Positions 6,652 to 14,454 of a DNA stretch of 14,516 bases are shown piece after piece (within the stretch, counting starts at the first letter, position 1; every line of letters begins with the position of its first letter). The stretch is from Chloroflexota bacterium (lineage in GTDB: Bacteria; Chloroflexota; UBA11872; VXOZ01), in contig VXOZ01000419.1 of NCBI GenBank assembly GCA_009839775.1, forward strand, positions 1 to 14,516, given 5' to 3'. The translations under genes were made by a program, and so were the position numbers. The notes beneath the pieces are model-generated. The model saw nothing but the letters and a program-made list of their open reading frames with translations. It ran no database searches and was not told the DNA's origin.

Positions 6652-7944
6652 TCATTCCCTCCCGCTAACGGGTACCGCCTCTTTGCAGCGGCGCAGATGC
6701 TCGATTGCGTTCTGGCGGATCACCGGCTCAGATTCCGGCGTAAGCGCCGTCAACGCGGGCTCCATGCCGCCCTGGGCAAACGCGTCAGGCACGGGCACGT
6801 ACCCAACCTCGCGCGAGGCCCGGCTGAGAACTATAGTGTGCGGATACGGTGACGCTTCCTGTAGCGCGGCAACCGTTTCGTGAAAGACTTCGCCGGGCAG
6901 CGCGACCAGCGCAACGTCGTCTCCGAGCGTGACCGCACGGATCGGATACGTGAGGGAGGGATTGGCGTGGAAGCGCTCAAAGAGGTACCGGCGATAGCGA
7001 GCGCGCGAGTTGCGCAATTCAGTCCGCATTTCCTCAGGCTCTTCCGCTACCTTTCGCGCCGGCACGGTGGCCCGCGCAGAGTGAACCCCGAGCCGCGGTG
7101 TCTCGCTGGGGGCGGTCTGCTCGAAGACGTAGAGCGCCCGGGCGCCGAGCGCGTGTCCAATGCGGCGCGCCGACTCGGCGCCTGCCGCCTCAACCGGTAT
7201 CTGCTCGCCGATGCTGCCCTGGGTAAAGACGCTGGTAATATCCGCTACCTTGCGAAAGACCGCCGCGACGTGTTGCGGATAGTCGGCGGTAATGTCGCCG
7301 TACCGGTCATCTGAACAAAGCGCGTGACAGCCGAAGTTCACAAGCGCGCCAAGCTGCTCTCCGGCAACCGTATCCAAGCGAATGACGCGCACCGCGTCGT
7401 CGACGCCTTGCTCGGTCCAATCGGTAACAGTGGGAATCTCCGAATTCAAACCCACCATCTCCACCGTGCCTTCCGGCGTAAGCCAACGGCGATTGCGCGT
7501 AATGCCGGGAGCGCACCCGACGCCGGCCGCGACACGCACGGGCCTGAGATTGTCCAACGCACAGCGGATGCCCGCGGCAATGCGTTTGGCGCACTCCGCC
7601 TCGAAATCATTGATGATGAGGTCCTGGGCAAAGACGATGATGTACGCGCCGTAGTGGGAGATTGGCGACATGCCCACGTGCGACGGTGAAAAAAGCAGTG
7701 AGTCGCTGCCAATACCGGTGTCCGCCAGATGTGCGCTCACCCGCTCCTCGAAGTCGCCGCCCAGCTCGAACACGTCAATACCGGCAAGAACCGCAGTCGT
7801 TGCGCCTTGCCGCAGCACGCAGAGCCGCGCCATGAGCGGATCGTGCACGGTGAAGCTGCGCCGCCTCCGCCTGCCGTTTTGCGTGGTCTCAACGGCGGGG
7901 GTTATGTCTACTTCAGCGAACGCAGCCAAGAGTGGTTCGGTCAT
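6652..7944 (-). CDS. Neutral/alkaline ceramidase N-terminal domain-like hydrolase
   Basis: A 430-residue protein that resembles the N-terminal catalytic domain of neutral/alkaline non-lysosomal ceramidases, zinc amidases that split ceramide into sphingosine and fatty acid. In order: A10-E-V-D-I-T-P16, the family hallmark opening; S86-P-S-H89-V-G, where ceramidases have H-T-H-x-G-P; F204-G-C-H207, matching the third zinc histidine; T241-Q-G-S-I-G-E, near the place of the catalytic serine loop; and a late V-G-Y-V-P motif. The first histidine of the H-x-H pair is replaced, so the metal site differs from the classic enzyme. It lacks the C-terminal immunoglobulin-like domain and any signal peptide, while true ceramidases are secreted. 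Start is ATG (complement of 7942-7944), with AAAGGA at 7953-7958. Many environmental bacteria have such short cytoplasmic relatives of unknown substrate, so amide hydrolysis is inferred and ceramide as substrate is doubtful. Confidence 0.8.
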   Translation of the reverse strand: MTEPLLAAFAEVDITPAVETTQNGRRRRRSFTVHDPLMARLCVLRQGATTAVLAGIDVFELGGDFEERVSAHLADTGIGSDSLLFSPSHVGMSPISHYGAYIIVFAQDLIINDFEAECAKRIAAGIRCALDNLRPVRVAAGVGCAPGITRNRRWLTPEGTVEMVGLNSEIPTVTDWTEQGVDDAVRVIRLDTVAGEQLGALVNFGCHALCSDDRYGDITADYPQHVAAVFRKVADITSVFTQGSIGEQIPVEAAGAESARRIGHALGARALYVFEQTAPSETPRLGVHSARATVPARKVAEEPEEMRTELRNSRARYRRYLFERFHANPSLTYPIRAVTLGDDVALVALPGEVFHETVAALQEASPYPHTIVLSRASREVGYVPVPDAFAQGGMEPALTALTPESEPVIRQNAIEHLRRCKEAVPVSGRE

Positions 7945-8335
7945 CGCGATGTTCCTTTACCGTTGGTGAGCATTCAGCGAGCGCATACGGATGCGCGGAC
8001 TAGGGGGCACTCACACCGTAGTACGGTTTCCACTCCTGCGTAGCAAGAACTTTGCCGCAGCGCGCACTACCCTTGCAGCATCCTCGCTGCGCGCTGCATA
8101 GCCAACTGCCAGCCCTCACTGCGAGGCTTGAAATCAAGCCTACCACGCAACCATTGTTCCTTCAATCGCAGCCCGTGAAGCGCCGAGAGCCTAGATTTTC
8201 TCTTCATCGAGAAGATGACTTCATGGCGCCTGAGCAATAACCTACCCGGGGAGATTCCCGCCGCGAGTTGGCGTTCTTCTCCACACACGAGTACGCTAGG
8301 GGAAGCGACGACACCGCAGAGCCGGGGAGGTTGCG
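7945..8335. other. Divergent intergenic region between the hydrolase and methyltransferase genes
   Basis: These 391 bp separate two divergently transcribed genes and should hold both promoters. I find no clean -35/-10 pair on either strand. The - strand gene has its ribosome binding site at 7953-7958 and the + strand gene at 8324-8330. The notable element is the 18-bp dyad at 8124-8141, listed separately. A weaker TCTTC/GAAGA dyad lies at about 8200-8216. No open frame here looks like a gene. Confidence 0.5.
8124..8141. repeat. 18-bp palindrome, possible operator or dispersed repeat
   Basis: AGGCTTGA (8124-8131) and TCAAGCCT (8134-8141) are exact reverse complements around a two-base AA centre. 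The centre is too tight for a good RNA hairpin, so a dimeric regulator site in this divergent promoter region is one reading. The other is a member of a dispersed intergenic palindrome family, since similar AGGCTTGA/TCAAGCCT-type palindromes recur in GC-rich environmental genomes. No second copy occurs in this window. Confidence 0.5.
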
Positions 8336-9271
8336 ATGCCCCAAGACTTTCTGGAACGCTTGCAGCAGGGCCCGGTGCTGGGCGACGGCGGCTACTTCCT
8401 GGAGCTTGAGCGCCGTTGCCTGGGCAGCTATAAGGACGGTGTGCCGTTGGCCGTGCTCGATCACCCCGAGGGCGTCCTGGAACTCCACCGCGAATTCGCC
8501 CGGGCGGGCGCCGAGGTCTTGCAGGCCATGACGTGGGGCGTGGGCGCTGTAGAACGGGAAGAAGAGTTGCACCGCACGGCCGTAGCGTTGGCGCGGGAAG
8601 CCGCCGGAACCGACCGCTACGTGGCCGGCACGCTCAGTCCCTATTTCGGCAAACGCCGACCGAAACTTTCCGCCGCCGACCGCCGCGAAGTGGCGGCCTT
8701 TTTCGACCGACGCGTCGGCCAGCAAGCAGCCGCGGGCGTGGATCTCTTCATTGTGGAGACCTTTCACACGGTGGAAGAGGCAAGCGTCGCCATTCCCTTC
8801 GTCAAGCAGGCCAGCATCCCCGCCGTCGTCACGCTTACCTATCAAGAACACGACGTGACACGGGACGGCCTCTCACCGGCGGAAGGGGCGCAGCGACTCG
8901 CGGACAACGGCGCCGACGTGGTGGGCATCAACTGTCACCGTCCGCCGCAGACCCTCTTACCGCTGGCCAGGGAAGTGCGCAAGGCGGTGGACGTACCCAT
9001 CTGCGTACAACCGACGGCCTACGACCTAGAGCCCGGCGCGGTGTACAACCGAGAGATCGTGGTGCCCGGCCTCTGGACAACGGTGGAACCGCGCGTGCTG
9101 TCGCGCTTTGTCGCGGCGGAATACGCTAAGGAAGCCGCGAGCATCGGCGTCGAGTTCATCGGCGGCTGCTGCGGCATGTTGCCCTACCACATCCGCGCCA
9201 TGGCGGAAGCCCTCGGCAAGCCGGTCACGCTGCCGGACAGAGAGCGGGGCTACGCTGTCGGCAACGAGTGA
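8336..9271 (+). CDS. Homocysteine S-methyltransferase family protein (BHMT/MetH N-terminal-like)
   Basis: A 311-residue (beta-alpha)8-barrel methyltransferase of the homocysteine S-methyltransferase family, the usual length for stand-alone members. Members move a methyl group from betaine, S-methylmethionine or another donor to homocysteine, giving methionine. The opening L15-G-D-G-G-Y is the homocysteine-side loop of the family. Zinc ligands are visible as C200 in G-I-N-C-H-R-P-P and C278-C279 in G-G-C-C-G, so the thiol-activating site is complete. E141-T-F lies on the barrel strand that carries a substrate-side glutamate in relatives. Start is ATG at 8336, with a strong GGGGAGG at 8324-8330. 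It is cytoplasmic and stands alone on its strand until dgkA, 173 bp on. The methyl donor cannot be told; betaine is one possibility. Confidence 0.9.
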   Translation: MPQDFLERLQQGPVLGDGGYFLELERRCLGSYKDGVPLAVLDHPEGVLELHREFARAGAEVLQAMTWGVGAVEREEELHRTAVALAREAAGTDRYVAGTLSPYFGKRRPKLSAADRREVAAFFDRRVGQQAAAGVDLFIVETFHTVEEASVAIPFVKQASIPAVVTLTYQEHDVTRDGLSPAEGAQRLADNGADVVGINCHRPPQTLLPLAREVRKAVDVPICVQPTAYDLEPGAVYNREIVVPGLWTTVEPRVLSRFVAAEYAKEAASIGVEFIGGCCGMLPYHIRAMAEALGKPVTLPDRERGYAVGNE

Positions 9272-9444
9272 GAATTGAGAGAATGGGGCTGAGCAGAGGG
9301 CCGCATTGGTAGGGCATTGCGTTGGGACCGTTCTCCTGCTCTCAAGGGCGCAAGGCAGGAGTTAACAAAAATCGCAGCACGCGTGGGCGGCCAGCAGCGC
9401 GCACCGAATAGTCTTCTTGGCGGCAGGAGTGAGTCCTCCTTGTA

Positions 9445-9813
9445 ATGCCCAGCGAGTTCGACATTCTCCGCTTGCTGCAAGCGACCAAGTATGCCCTCCG
9501 CGGGTTGCGCGATGCCTTCCGCAGCCAGGTTGCCATCCGTCAGGAAATGCTCATCATCCTGGTGATGAGCCCGGTCGCGCTCTGGCTGGGGGAAAACGGC
9601 GTCGAACGCGCCCTGCTGATCGGCGTGCTGTTCCTCATACTCCTCACTGAGCTCCTCAACGCCGCCATTGAGACCACCGTCGACCGTATCGGTGCCGAGC
9701 ACCACGAGCTCTCCCGCAAGGCCAAGGACATGGCCGCGGCCGCCGTGCTGGTTTCGCTCGTGACCGCGGGCATCGTCTGGCTGCTCATTCTGTTCGATAG
9801 ACTGGCCCAGTAA
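9445..9813 (+). CDS. dgkA: Diacylglycerol kinase, proteobacterial DgkA type
   Basis: A 122-residue inner-membrane lipid kinase that phosphorylates diacylglycerol to phosphatidic acid, recycling a by-product of membrane or envelope lipid metabolism. Length matches E. coli DgkA (121 residues) and the numbering coincides: E69, N72 and E76 in E-L-L-N-A-A-I-E, then V79-D-R-I-G-x-E-x-H-E-L-S and A93-K-D-M. Three hydrophobic segments fit the three membrane helices (about 35-48, 57-72, 98-117), after an amphipathic N-terminal helix. Odd point: the metal-binding glutamate at E. coli position 28 is Q28 here. The kind is the proteobacterial one rather than the Gram-positive undecaprenol kinase type. Start is ATG at 9445; the AGGAG before it is rather far away, and AGGAG/CTCCT could pair in the leader. 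It converges on the MDR gene with a 22-bp gap. Confidence 0.93.
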   Translation: MPSEFDILRLLQATKYALRGLRDAFRSQVAIRQEMLIILVMSPVALWLGENGVERALLIGVLFLILLTELLNAAIETTVDRIGAEHHELSRKAKDMAAAAVLVSLVTAGIVWLLILFDRLAQ

Positions 9814-9835
9814 AGCCCTAATCTCGTACCCAGGC

Positions 9836-10885
9836 TCAATAGTCCAGCACCGCCGCCAGCGCCTCGTCGGGATGATCGATGAGCAGATCGACAGCTCTTG
9901 GCGCTTCGGCGAAGGGGAAGCGGTGTGTGAGGAAGGGCGCCACGCGCACCTGGCCGCTCGCCTGCATCCGCAACAGCGCATAGAGATTGCGCTCCTGGTC
10001 CCACTGCACAAAGCGGTTGGGATAGTCCGTTCGCGCATTCAAATAGTCCTGGTCGCGGCTGCCCGGCCCGCGGCCGAACACCCAGCGAATGTCGATTTCC
10101 TTGGTGTGGGGATTGGCGTCGGGATGCGCCGGTGTGAAGTCCGGTACCAGACCGCCAATCATCATCACCCGGCCGCTGTGCCGCACCAGACGCACGCCCA
10201 GACGTCCCGGTTCCGGCCCGCCGCCGGCTGCTACAAATGACGCGTCAACCCCCAGACCGCACGTGTGGTCGGCCACCGCTGCAGCTAGTTCATCCGCGTC
10301 GCCCGCCAACGCCAGGTCAACTCCTAACTCCCGCGCCTTCTCCAGACGAGAGGGAATGAGGTCGATGCCGATGGCTTGGCCGCCCGTCATCCGCACCATC
10401 TGAACGATCATCTGGCCCACCAGCCCCAGGCCGATAATGGCTGCGGTTTCGCCCGGCAAGAACTGAGCGCGGCGCAGCGCGTGCAATGCGGTGAGGCCGA
10501 TATTCGCGGTGGCAGCCTCTGCCGTATCCAGAGTGTCGGGTATCTTGGCAAAGTTGTGCTTTATAACGAACGCACGCTCGGCATGGGGTGCAAAGCCGCC
10601 GCCCACAGCCACTACGCGGTCGCCCGGCGCAAAGTGGGACTCCAGATCAGGCGTGACCGCCACGATGCGGCCCGCCGACTGGTAGCTCATGGGCCGCTCG
10701 CTCACTGCGCCAGGATCGCTGCCCTCTGCTACGGACCGACGCGCGCGCGCCACGCCGCCGACTTCCGAGCCGGTGCCGAGTACCGAGGCAATGGTCTCCA
10801 TGAGCACCCCGGATTCGCCCAGCGTCGATTCCGGCACTTCTTTCAGATACGTCTCACCCCGGTTATTCGCATACAACGCGCGCAT
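9836..10885 (-). CDS. Zinc-less MDR-family alcohol dehydrogenase-like oxidoreductase
   Basis: A 349-residue medium-chain dehydrogenase/reductase. The N-terminal GroES-like half carries Y68-Q-S-A-G-R-I and F85-A-P-G-D-R-V-V-A-V, typical of the superfamily. The Rossmann half has G152-L-G-L-V-G, with I-D at about 174-175 at the end of the second strand, suggesting NAD(H) preference. In place of the catalytic-zinc motif C-G-x-x-G-T-D and the following G-H-E it reads V-L-G-T-G-S-E and no G-H-E, and the four-cysteine structural zinc loop is absent. The enzyme therefore belongs to the zinc-independent or atypical branch, and it could oxidise or reduce a sugar or polyol derivative. Start is ATG (complement of 10883-10885), with AAGGAG ahead. 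It lies 113 bp downstream of sulfatase 1 on the same strand, so it may act on the product of the sulfatases; that link is inferred. Confidence 0.9.
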   Translation of the reverse strand: MRALYANNRGETYLKEVPESTLGESGVLMETIASVLGTGSEVGGVARARRSVAEGSDPGAVSERPMSYQSAGRIVAVTPDLESHFAPGDRVVAVGGGFAPHAERAFVIKHNFAKIPDTLDTAEAATANIGLTALHALRRAQFLPGETAAIIGLGLVGQMIVQMVRMTGGQAIGIDLIPSRLEKARELGVDLALAGDADELAAAVADHTCGLGVDASFVAAGGGPEPGRLGVRLVRHSGRVMMIGGLVPDFTPAHPDANPHTKEIDIRWVFGRGPGSRDQDYLNARTDYPNRFVQWDQERNLYALLRMQASGQVRVAPFLTHRFPFAEAPRAVDLLIDHPDEALAAVLDY

Positions 10886-10998
10886 GTGTTCTCCTTCTCA
10901 AGCTTACAGACCACTTGGCATGATACGGCAGTCAAGGTATTTTTTCGTTTTCGCGATGTCGAGGATGCGCCCTGAGTCTAGTCCTTACGCCTGCTTGT

Positions 10999-12567
10999 CT
11001 ATTGCTCCGGCCAGCGCCACGCAGCCTGGCGGCGCAGACCGGCATCATATTCTGCGTCCAACGCCGCCCGCCGGTCCGCAGGCACATATGAGTAGCTCGG
11101 CGTGGCCATGCCGGGGATTTGGACCAGGAGCGGTTCTTCCGCTTCCCATTCGTCCAGCCGGGCCGCCAGCGCGCGCAGCACGGAATCGTACGCGGGATCG
11201 TCGGCCAGATTGTGCCTCTCCGCCGGGTCTTTCGTCATGTCGAAGAGCTCCCAGCGCGTGCGAAAGTCCGCGCCGTAGTCGGTGAGCTTATACTCCGGCG
11301 TCCGCAGCATGCGCTTGGTGCCCAGCATGTACGCTTCCTGGCGCGTATACCTTACGCCGAGCATCCACGAAAACGCCTCATCCGGCCAGCCCGCGCTCTC
11401 GCCGGCGCACAGGGGCGCCAGGCTCTTGCCCTGCACGCCTTGGGGCACCGGCAGGCCGCAGAGATCAAGCACGGTGGGCACAATGTCGACGTGCCCGGTA
11501 ATCTCCTCAACCACACGCCCGGGGGTCAAGCCAGGCAACAAGAATTCGGGCACCTGCACGATCAGCGGCACGTGCACCGCGCCTTCGTACATCGCCTGCT
11601 TGTACATGCGGCCGTGGTCGCCCATCATGTCGCCGTGGTCCGACATGAACATGATTATCGTGTTGTCCGTCAGGCCCCGCCTCTCAAGTTCCGCCAAGAC
11701 GATGCCAATGTCGTCGTCCACGTGGGTCGTCGCCGCGTAGTAGATCGCCGTAATCTCGCACAGCATTGCCGGGTCGTCGATCAAGTGATTCACTTCCTGC
11801 GAGCCGCGGGCGTCCCGGCGCAGCGTGCCGATTTCGGGTGGAATGTCGGGCAGCGAGATAGAACCCCGGTCATACATCGAATAGTACGGTTCCGGTTCGA
11901 CAAAGGGCGAGTGAGGATCATGGTAGCTGGCAAAGAGGAACCACGGTTTGCCGGACTGTTCCAGCAGGTCGAGGGCCTCGAGCGTTTGCCGCGTGATCCA
12001 ACTCGTGTCGATGTCTTCCGGCGGGTCGGCGAACAGCCCCACCCCACGCCCATGGGGGTCGTCCGGCCAGGGGCACGTGCCTTCTTGAATTCTGTCCCGC
12101 TTCAGTTCGCCGTACTTGCCCTTCATGTATGCTTCGTAGCCGCGTTCGGGCGTCGGGCCCTCGGAACGAAACGTACGAAAGTCGTCGAAGCCGAAAGACT
12201 CTTCCACGGGGTCGAAGTGCAGTTTGCCGGCGATGGCGGTCGCGTAGCCGTAGTGCTGCATAATGGATGGCAGAAAGACCTCTCCGTCCCGCGTGGGCAG
12301 GCCGTTCCAACTGCCCTCATGCACGGGCACGTGACGGCCGTTGAACACCGAATAGCGGGCAGGCGTGCAGATCGGCGCCGCGCTGTAGAAATTGGCGAAA
12401 CGCACGCCACGCGCCGCCATGGCGTCGAGCACCGGCGTGCGGCAAACGGGATGCCCAGCGCAACTCAGTACATCCCAGCGCATCTGGTCGGCCATGAAGA
12501 GGATGACATTCGGCCGCTGCTCGCCGCCGCCATGCTCACTTTGCCCGTTGCCGGCTTGCTCGCTCAC
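10999..12567 (-). CDS. Sulfatase family hydrolase, tandem copy 1
   Basis: A 522-residue type I sulfatase of the alkaline phosphatase superfamily. C67-T-P-A-R71 is the C-x-P-x-R signature whose cysteine is turned into formylglycine, the catalytic nucleophile for cleaving sulfate esters. Other site residues: D27-Q28 in A-D-Q-M-R (calcium site), K115-L-H117, H216 in S-Y-H-D-P-H, D310-H311 in S-D-H-G-D, and K323. No signal peptide is present; the hydrophobic stretch at 20-26 is the first core strand. It should thus be cytosolic, implying that a small sulfate ester is imported first. Start is GTG (complement of 12565-12567), with AAGGAG at 12575-12580. The maturating enzyme is not in the window. 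It is a paralog of the next gene, from which it differs by 10 residues (C165 to R174) in place of three. The substrate is unknown; a phosphonate or phosphate ester remains possible within the superfamily. Confidence 0.93.
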   Translation of the reverse strand: MSEQAGNGQSEHGGGEQRPNVILFMADQMRWDVLSCAGHPVCRTPVLDAMAARGVRFANFYSAAPICTPARYSVFNGRHVPVHEGSWNGLPTRDGEVFLPSIMQHYGYATAIAGKLHFDPVEESFGFDDFRTFRSEGPTPERGYEAYMKGKYGELKRDRIQEGTCPWPDDPHGRGVGLFADPPEDIDTSWITRQTLEALDLLEQSGKPWFLFASYHDPHSPFVEPEPYYSMYDRGSISLPDIPPEIGTLRRDARGSQEVNHLIDDPAMLCEITAIYYAATTHVDDDIGIVLAELERRGLTDNTIIMFMSDHGDMMGDHGRMYKQAMYEGAVHVPLIVQVPEFLLPGLTPGRVVEEITGHVDIVPTVLDLCGLPVPQGVQGKSLAPLCAGESAGWPDEAFSWMLGVRYTRQEAYMLGTKRMLRTPEYKLTDYGADFRTRWELFDMTKDPAERHNLADDPAYDSVLRALAARLDEWEAEEPLLVQIPGMATPSYSYVPADRRAALDAEYDAGLRRQAAWRWPEQ

Positions 12568-12705
12568 GTTGAAACTCCTTGGCGAGTTATAAGTGTATGC
12601 CTATTCGAGACCGCAAGAAACTGCTTAGATCTGCAAAACAACAATAGACGGCACGCAAGAAACGAACCGGACCGCTTTAGTGCACCGTCTCTTCGCGCGA
12701 AGCTA

Positions 12706-14244
12706 CTATTGCCAGCGCCGCGCCGCCGAGCGGCGCATGTTCGCCTCCCAAGCCGCGCGCATTGCCGTTCGGCGATCCGCAGGCACGTACGCATAGCTCG
12801 GTGTAGGCATGCCGAGCACGCGTACCGGTGAGGGTTCTGCGGCCTGCCACTCCTCGAGCCGCGCTGCCAACGCGTTCAGAATCGAACGATGCGCGGGATC
12901 ATCAGCAAGGTTGTGCAGTTCTGCGGGGTCCTCTGCCATGTTGAAGAGCTCCCACTGCATGCGGAAGTCCGCGCCGTAGTCGATCAGCTTATACTCCGGT
13001 GTGCGCAACATGCGCTTCTTGCCAACCATATACGCTTCCTGGCGCACGAACGGCGCCGCCCGCACCGCCGCAAACGCCTCGTTGGGCCAACCGGCGGCGT
13101 TGCCGGCGCACAGCGGCAACAGGCTCTTGCCCTGCACGCCCTCTGGAACAGGGAGGCCGCAGAGCTCGAGCACGGTTGGCAGAATGTCCACCTGGCCGGT
13201 GATTTCGTCAACCACGCGGCCCGGCGTCAGAGACGGAGCAATGGACGCCGGGACGTGCACGATGAGCGGCACGTGCGCCGCGCCTTCGTACATCACCTGC
13301 TTATTCATGCGGCCGCGATCGCCCATCATGTCGCCATGGTCGGAGAGGAATATGACGATGGTGTTGTCCGCCAGGCCGCGTGCATCCAGTGCGGCCAAAA
13401 GAATGCCGATATCGTGATCCACGTGCGTGGTGGAGGCGTAGTAGATCGCCGTAACCGCTTGCACCACCTCCGGATCGTCAATCACGTGGGCGCGTTCCTG
13501 TGTGCCGCGCGCGTCCCGGCGCAGCCGGCGGATTTCGGGCGGGATCTCCCGCAGCGGAATGGACTCCCGGTCGTACATGGAGAAATACGGTTCGGGTTCC
13601 ACGAAGGGCGAGTGGGGATCATGATAGCTGGCAAAGAGGAACCACGGCTTGCTGCTATCCACCAGCCCGTCAAGCGCCTCCAGTGACTGCCGCGTAATCC
13701 AAGCCGTATCGTAGTCTTCCGGCGGATCGGCAAAGCGACCCACGCCCTTGCCGCCCGTGCCCTCTTCAATCCGATCGCGCGTATATTCGCCGTACTTCCG
13801 GGTCATGTAGGCGTCGTAGCCGCGTTCCGGCGTGGGGCCCTCGACGCGAAACGAGCGAAAGTCGTCAAAGCCGAATGCTTCTTCCCGTGGCGCGAAATGC
13901 AGCTTGCCAGCGATGGCCGTGGCGTAGCCGTAATGTTTGAGTATGGAGGGCAAGAAGATCTCGCCATCCTGGGTGGGCCAGCCGTTGCTCCAGCCGTTGT
14001 GGACATGAACGTGCCGCCCACTGAAAATCGAGTAGCGGGCGGGGGTGCACGTCGGAGCCGCGGTATAGAAGTTGGCAAAGCGCACGCCGCGCGCCGCCAT
14101 GCCGTCGAGCACCGGCGTCCGGCATATCGGATGCCCCGCGCAACTGAGCACGTCCCAGCGCATCTGGTCGGCCATGATGAAGAGCACGTTCGGTTGCTGC
14201 CGGACTGAATCGCCGTTATTGCCGTTGGCGCTTAGTTCGCTCAC
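12706..14244 (-). CDS. Sulfatase family hydrolase, tandem copy 2
   Basis: A 512-residue type I sulfatase and clear tandem paralog of the gene downstream. It carries C66-T-P-A-R70, D26-Q27, K114-L-H116, S-Y-H-D-P-H, and S-D-H-G-D-M-M-G-D-R-G with a following K-Q. The active site is complete. It has no signal peptide or membrane segment. Start is GTG (complement of 14242-14244), with AGAGAGG at 14251-14257. It stands first in the - strand order sulfatase 2, sulfatase 1, MDR dehydrogenase. The 138-bp gap to sulfatase 1 holds a 12-bp palindrome CTTCGCGCGAAG (12691-12702) but no clear terminator, so read-through is possible. Differences between the paralogs gather in the mid-protein loop and the segment before the C-terminal domain (A-V-R-A-A-P-F-V-R versus M-L-G-V-R-Y-T-R), which often shapes substrate choice. 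Substrate unknown. Confidence 0.93.
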   Translation of the reverse strand: MSELSANGNNGDSVRQQPNVLFIMADQMRWDVLSCAGHPICRTPVLDGMAARGVRFANFYTAAPTCTPARYSIFSGRHVHVHNGWSNGWPTQDGEIFLPSILKHYGYATAIAGKLHFAPREEAFGFDDFRSFRVEGPTPERGYDAYMTRKYGEYTRDRIEEGTGGKGVGRFADPPEDYDTAWITRQSLEALDGLVDSSKPWFLFASYHDPHSPFVEPEPYFSMYDRESIPLREIPPEIRRLRRDARGTQERAHVIDDPEVVQAVTAIYYASTTHVDHDIGILLAALDARGLADNTIVIFLSDHGDMMGDRGRMNKQVMYEGAAHVPLIVHVPASIAPSLTPGRVVDEITGQVDILPTVLELCGLPVPEGVQGKSLLPLCAGNAAGWPNEAFAAVRAAPFVRQEAYMVGKKRMLRTPEYKLIDYGADFRMQWELFNMAEDPAELHNLADDPAHRSILNALAARLEEWQAAEPSPVRVLGMPTPSYAYVPADRRTAMRAAWEANMRRSAARRWQ

Positions 14245-14330
14245 AAACGACCTCTCTGGTTATAGCGAAAAACACGTTTGTATTAGTGTTAGTCGTGCCG
14301 GTTCCCAGTTTGGCGTCTTCTCTTAGTAGC

Positions 14331-14454
14331 GCGGGGGCTTGTCCCCAATGTTGTCGCATTAACGTTCTTGGCAAGGAACATGGCACTCTCATTGCCTTAC
14401 ATTTCCGGTAACGCAGGATTGCATCTCGACGGGAGTGCGGGCGTCTCGCCCGCA
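14331..14454. repeat. GC-rich intergenic palindromes upstream of sulfatase 2
   Basis: The gene-free right end (14245-14516) holds two palindromes. GGGG-CTTGT-CCCC lies at about 14334-14346. TGCGGGCG (14436-14443) and CGCCCGCA (14447-14454) are exact complements around TCT. Neither is followed by a T-run, so they are not good terminators. Their form, a GC-rich dyad in otherwise plain intergenic DNA, fits dispersed repeats of GC-rich environmental bacteria. No clear sulfatase promoter or other gene is visible in this stretch. Confidence 0.5.

Noticed and set aside
9250..10038. 262-codon frame on the - strand over dgkA and the end of the MDR gene
   Set aside because: Its first part is a frame-shifted shadow of the MDR gene and the rest is antisense to dgkA, which has every family residue expected.
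12586..12591. TATAAC on the - strand close to the starts of both sulfatases (also at 14259-14264)
   Set aside because: They lie only 14-18 bases before the start codons, so transcription from them would begin at or past the ribosome binding sites, and no -35 partner is seen at proper spacing.
11119..12831. 570-codon open frame on the + strand across sulfatase 1
   Set aside because: It is the complement of a well-supported sulfatase; long antisense frames are common in GC-rich genes, its product is rich in R, H and V, and a similar antisense frame occurs over the paralog (12889-13686) simply because the genes are homologous.
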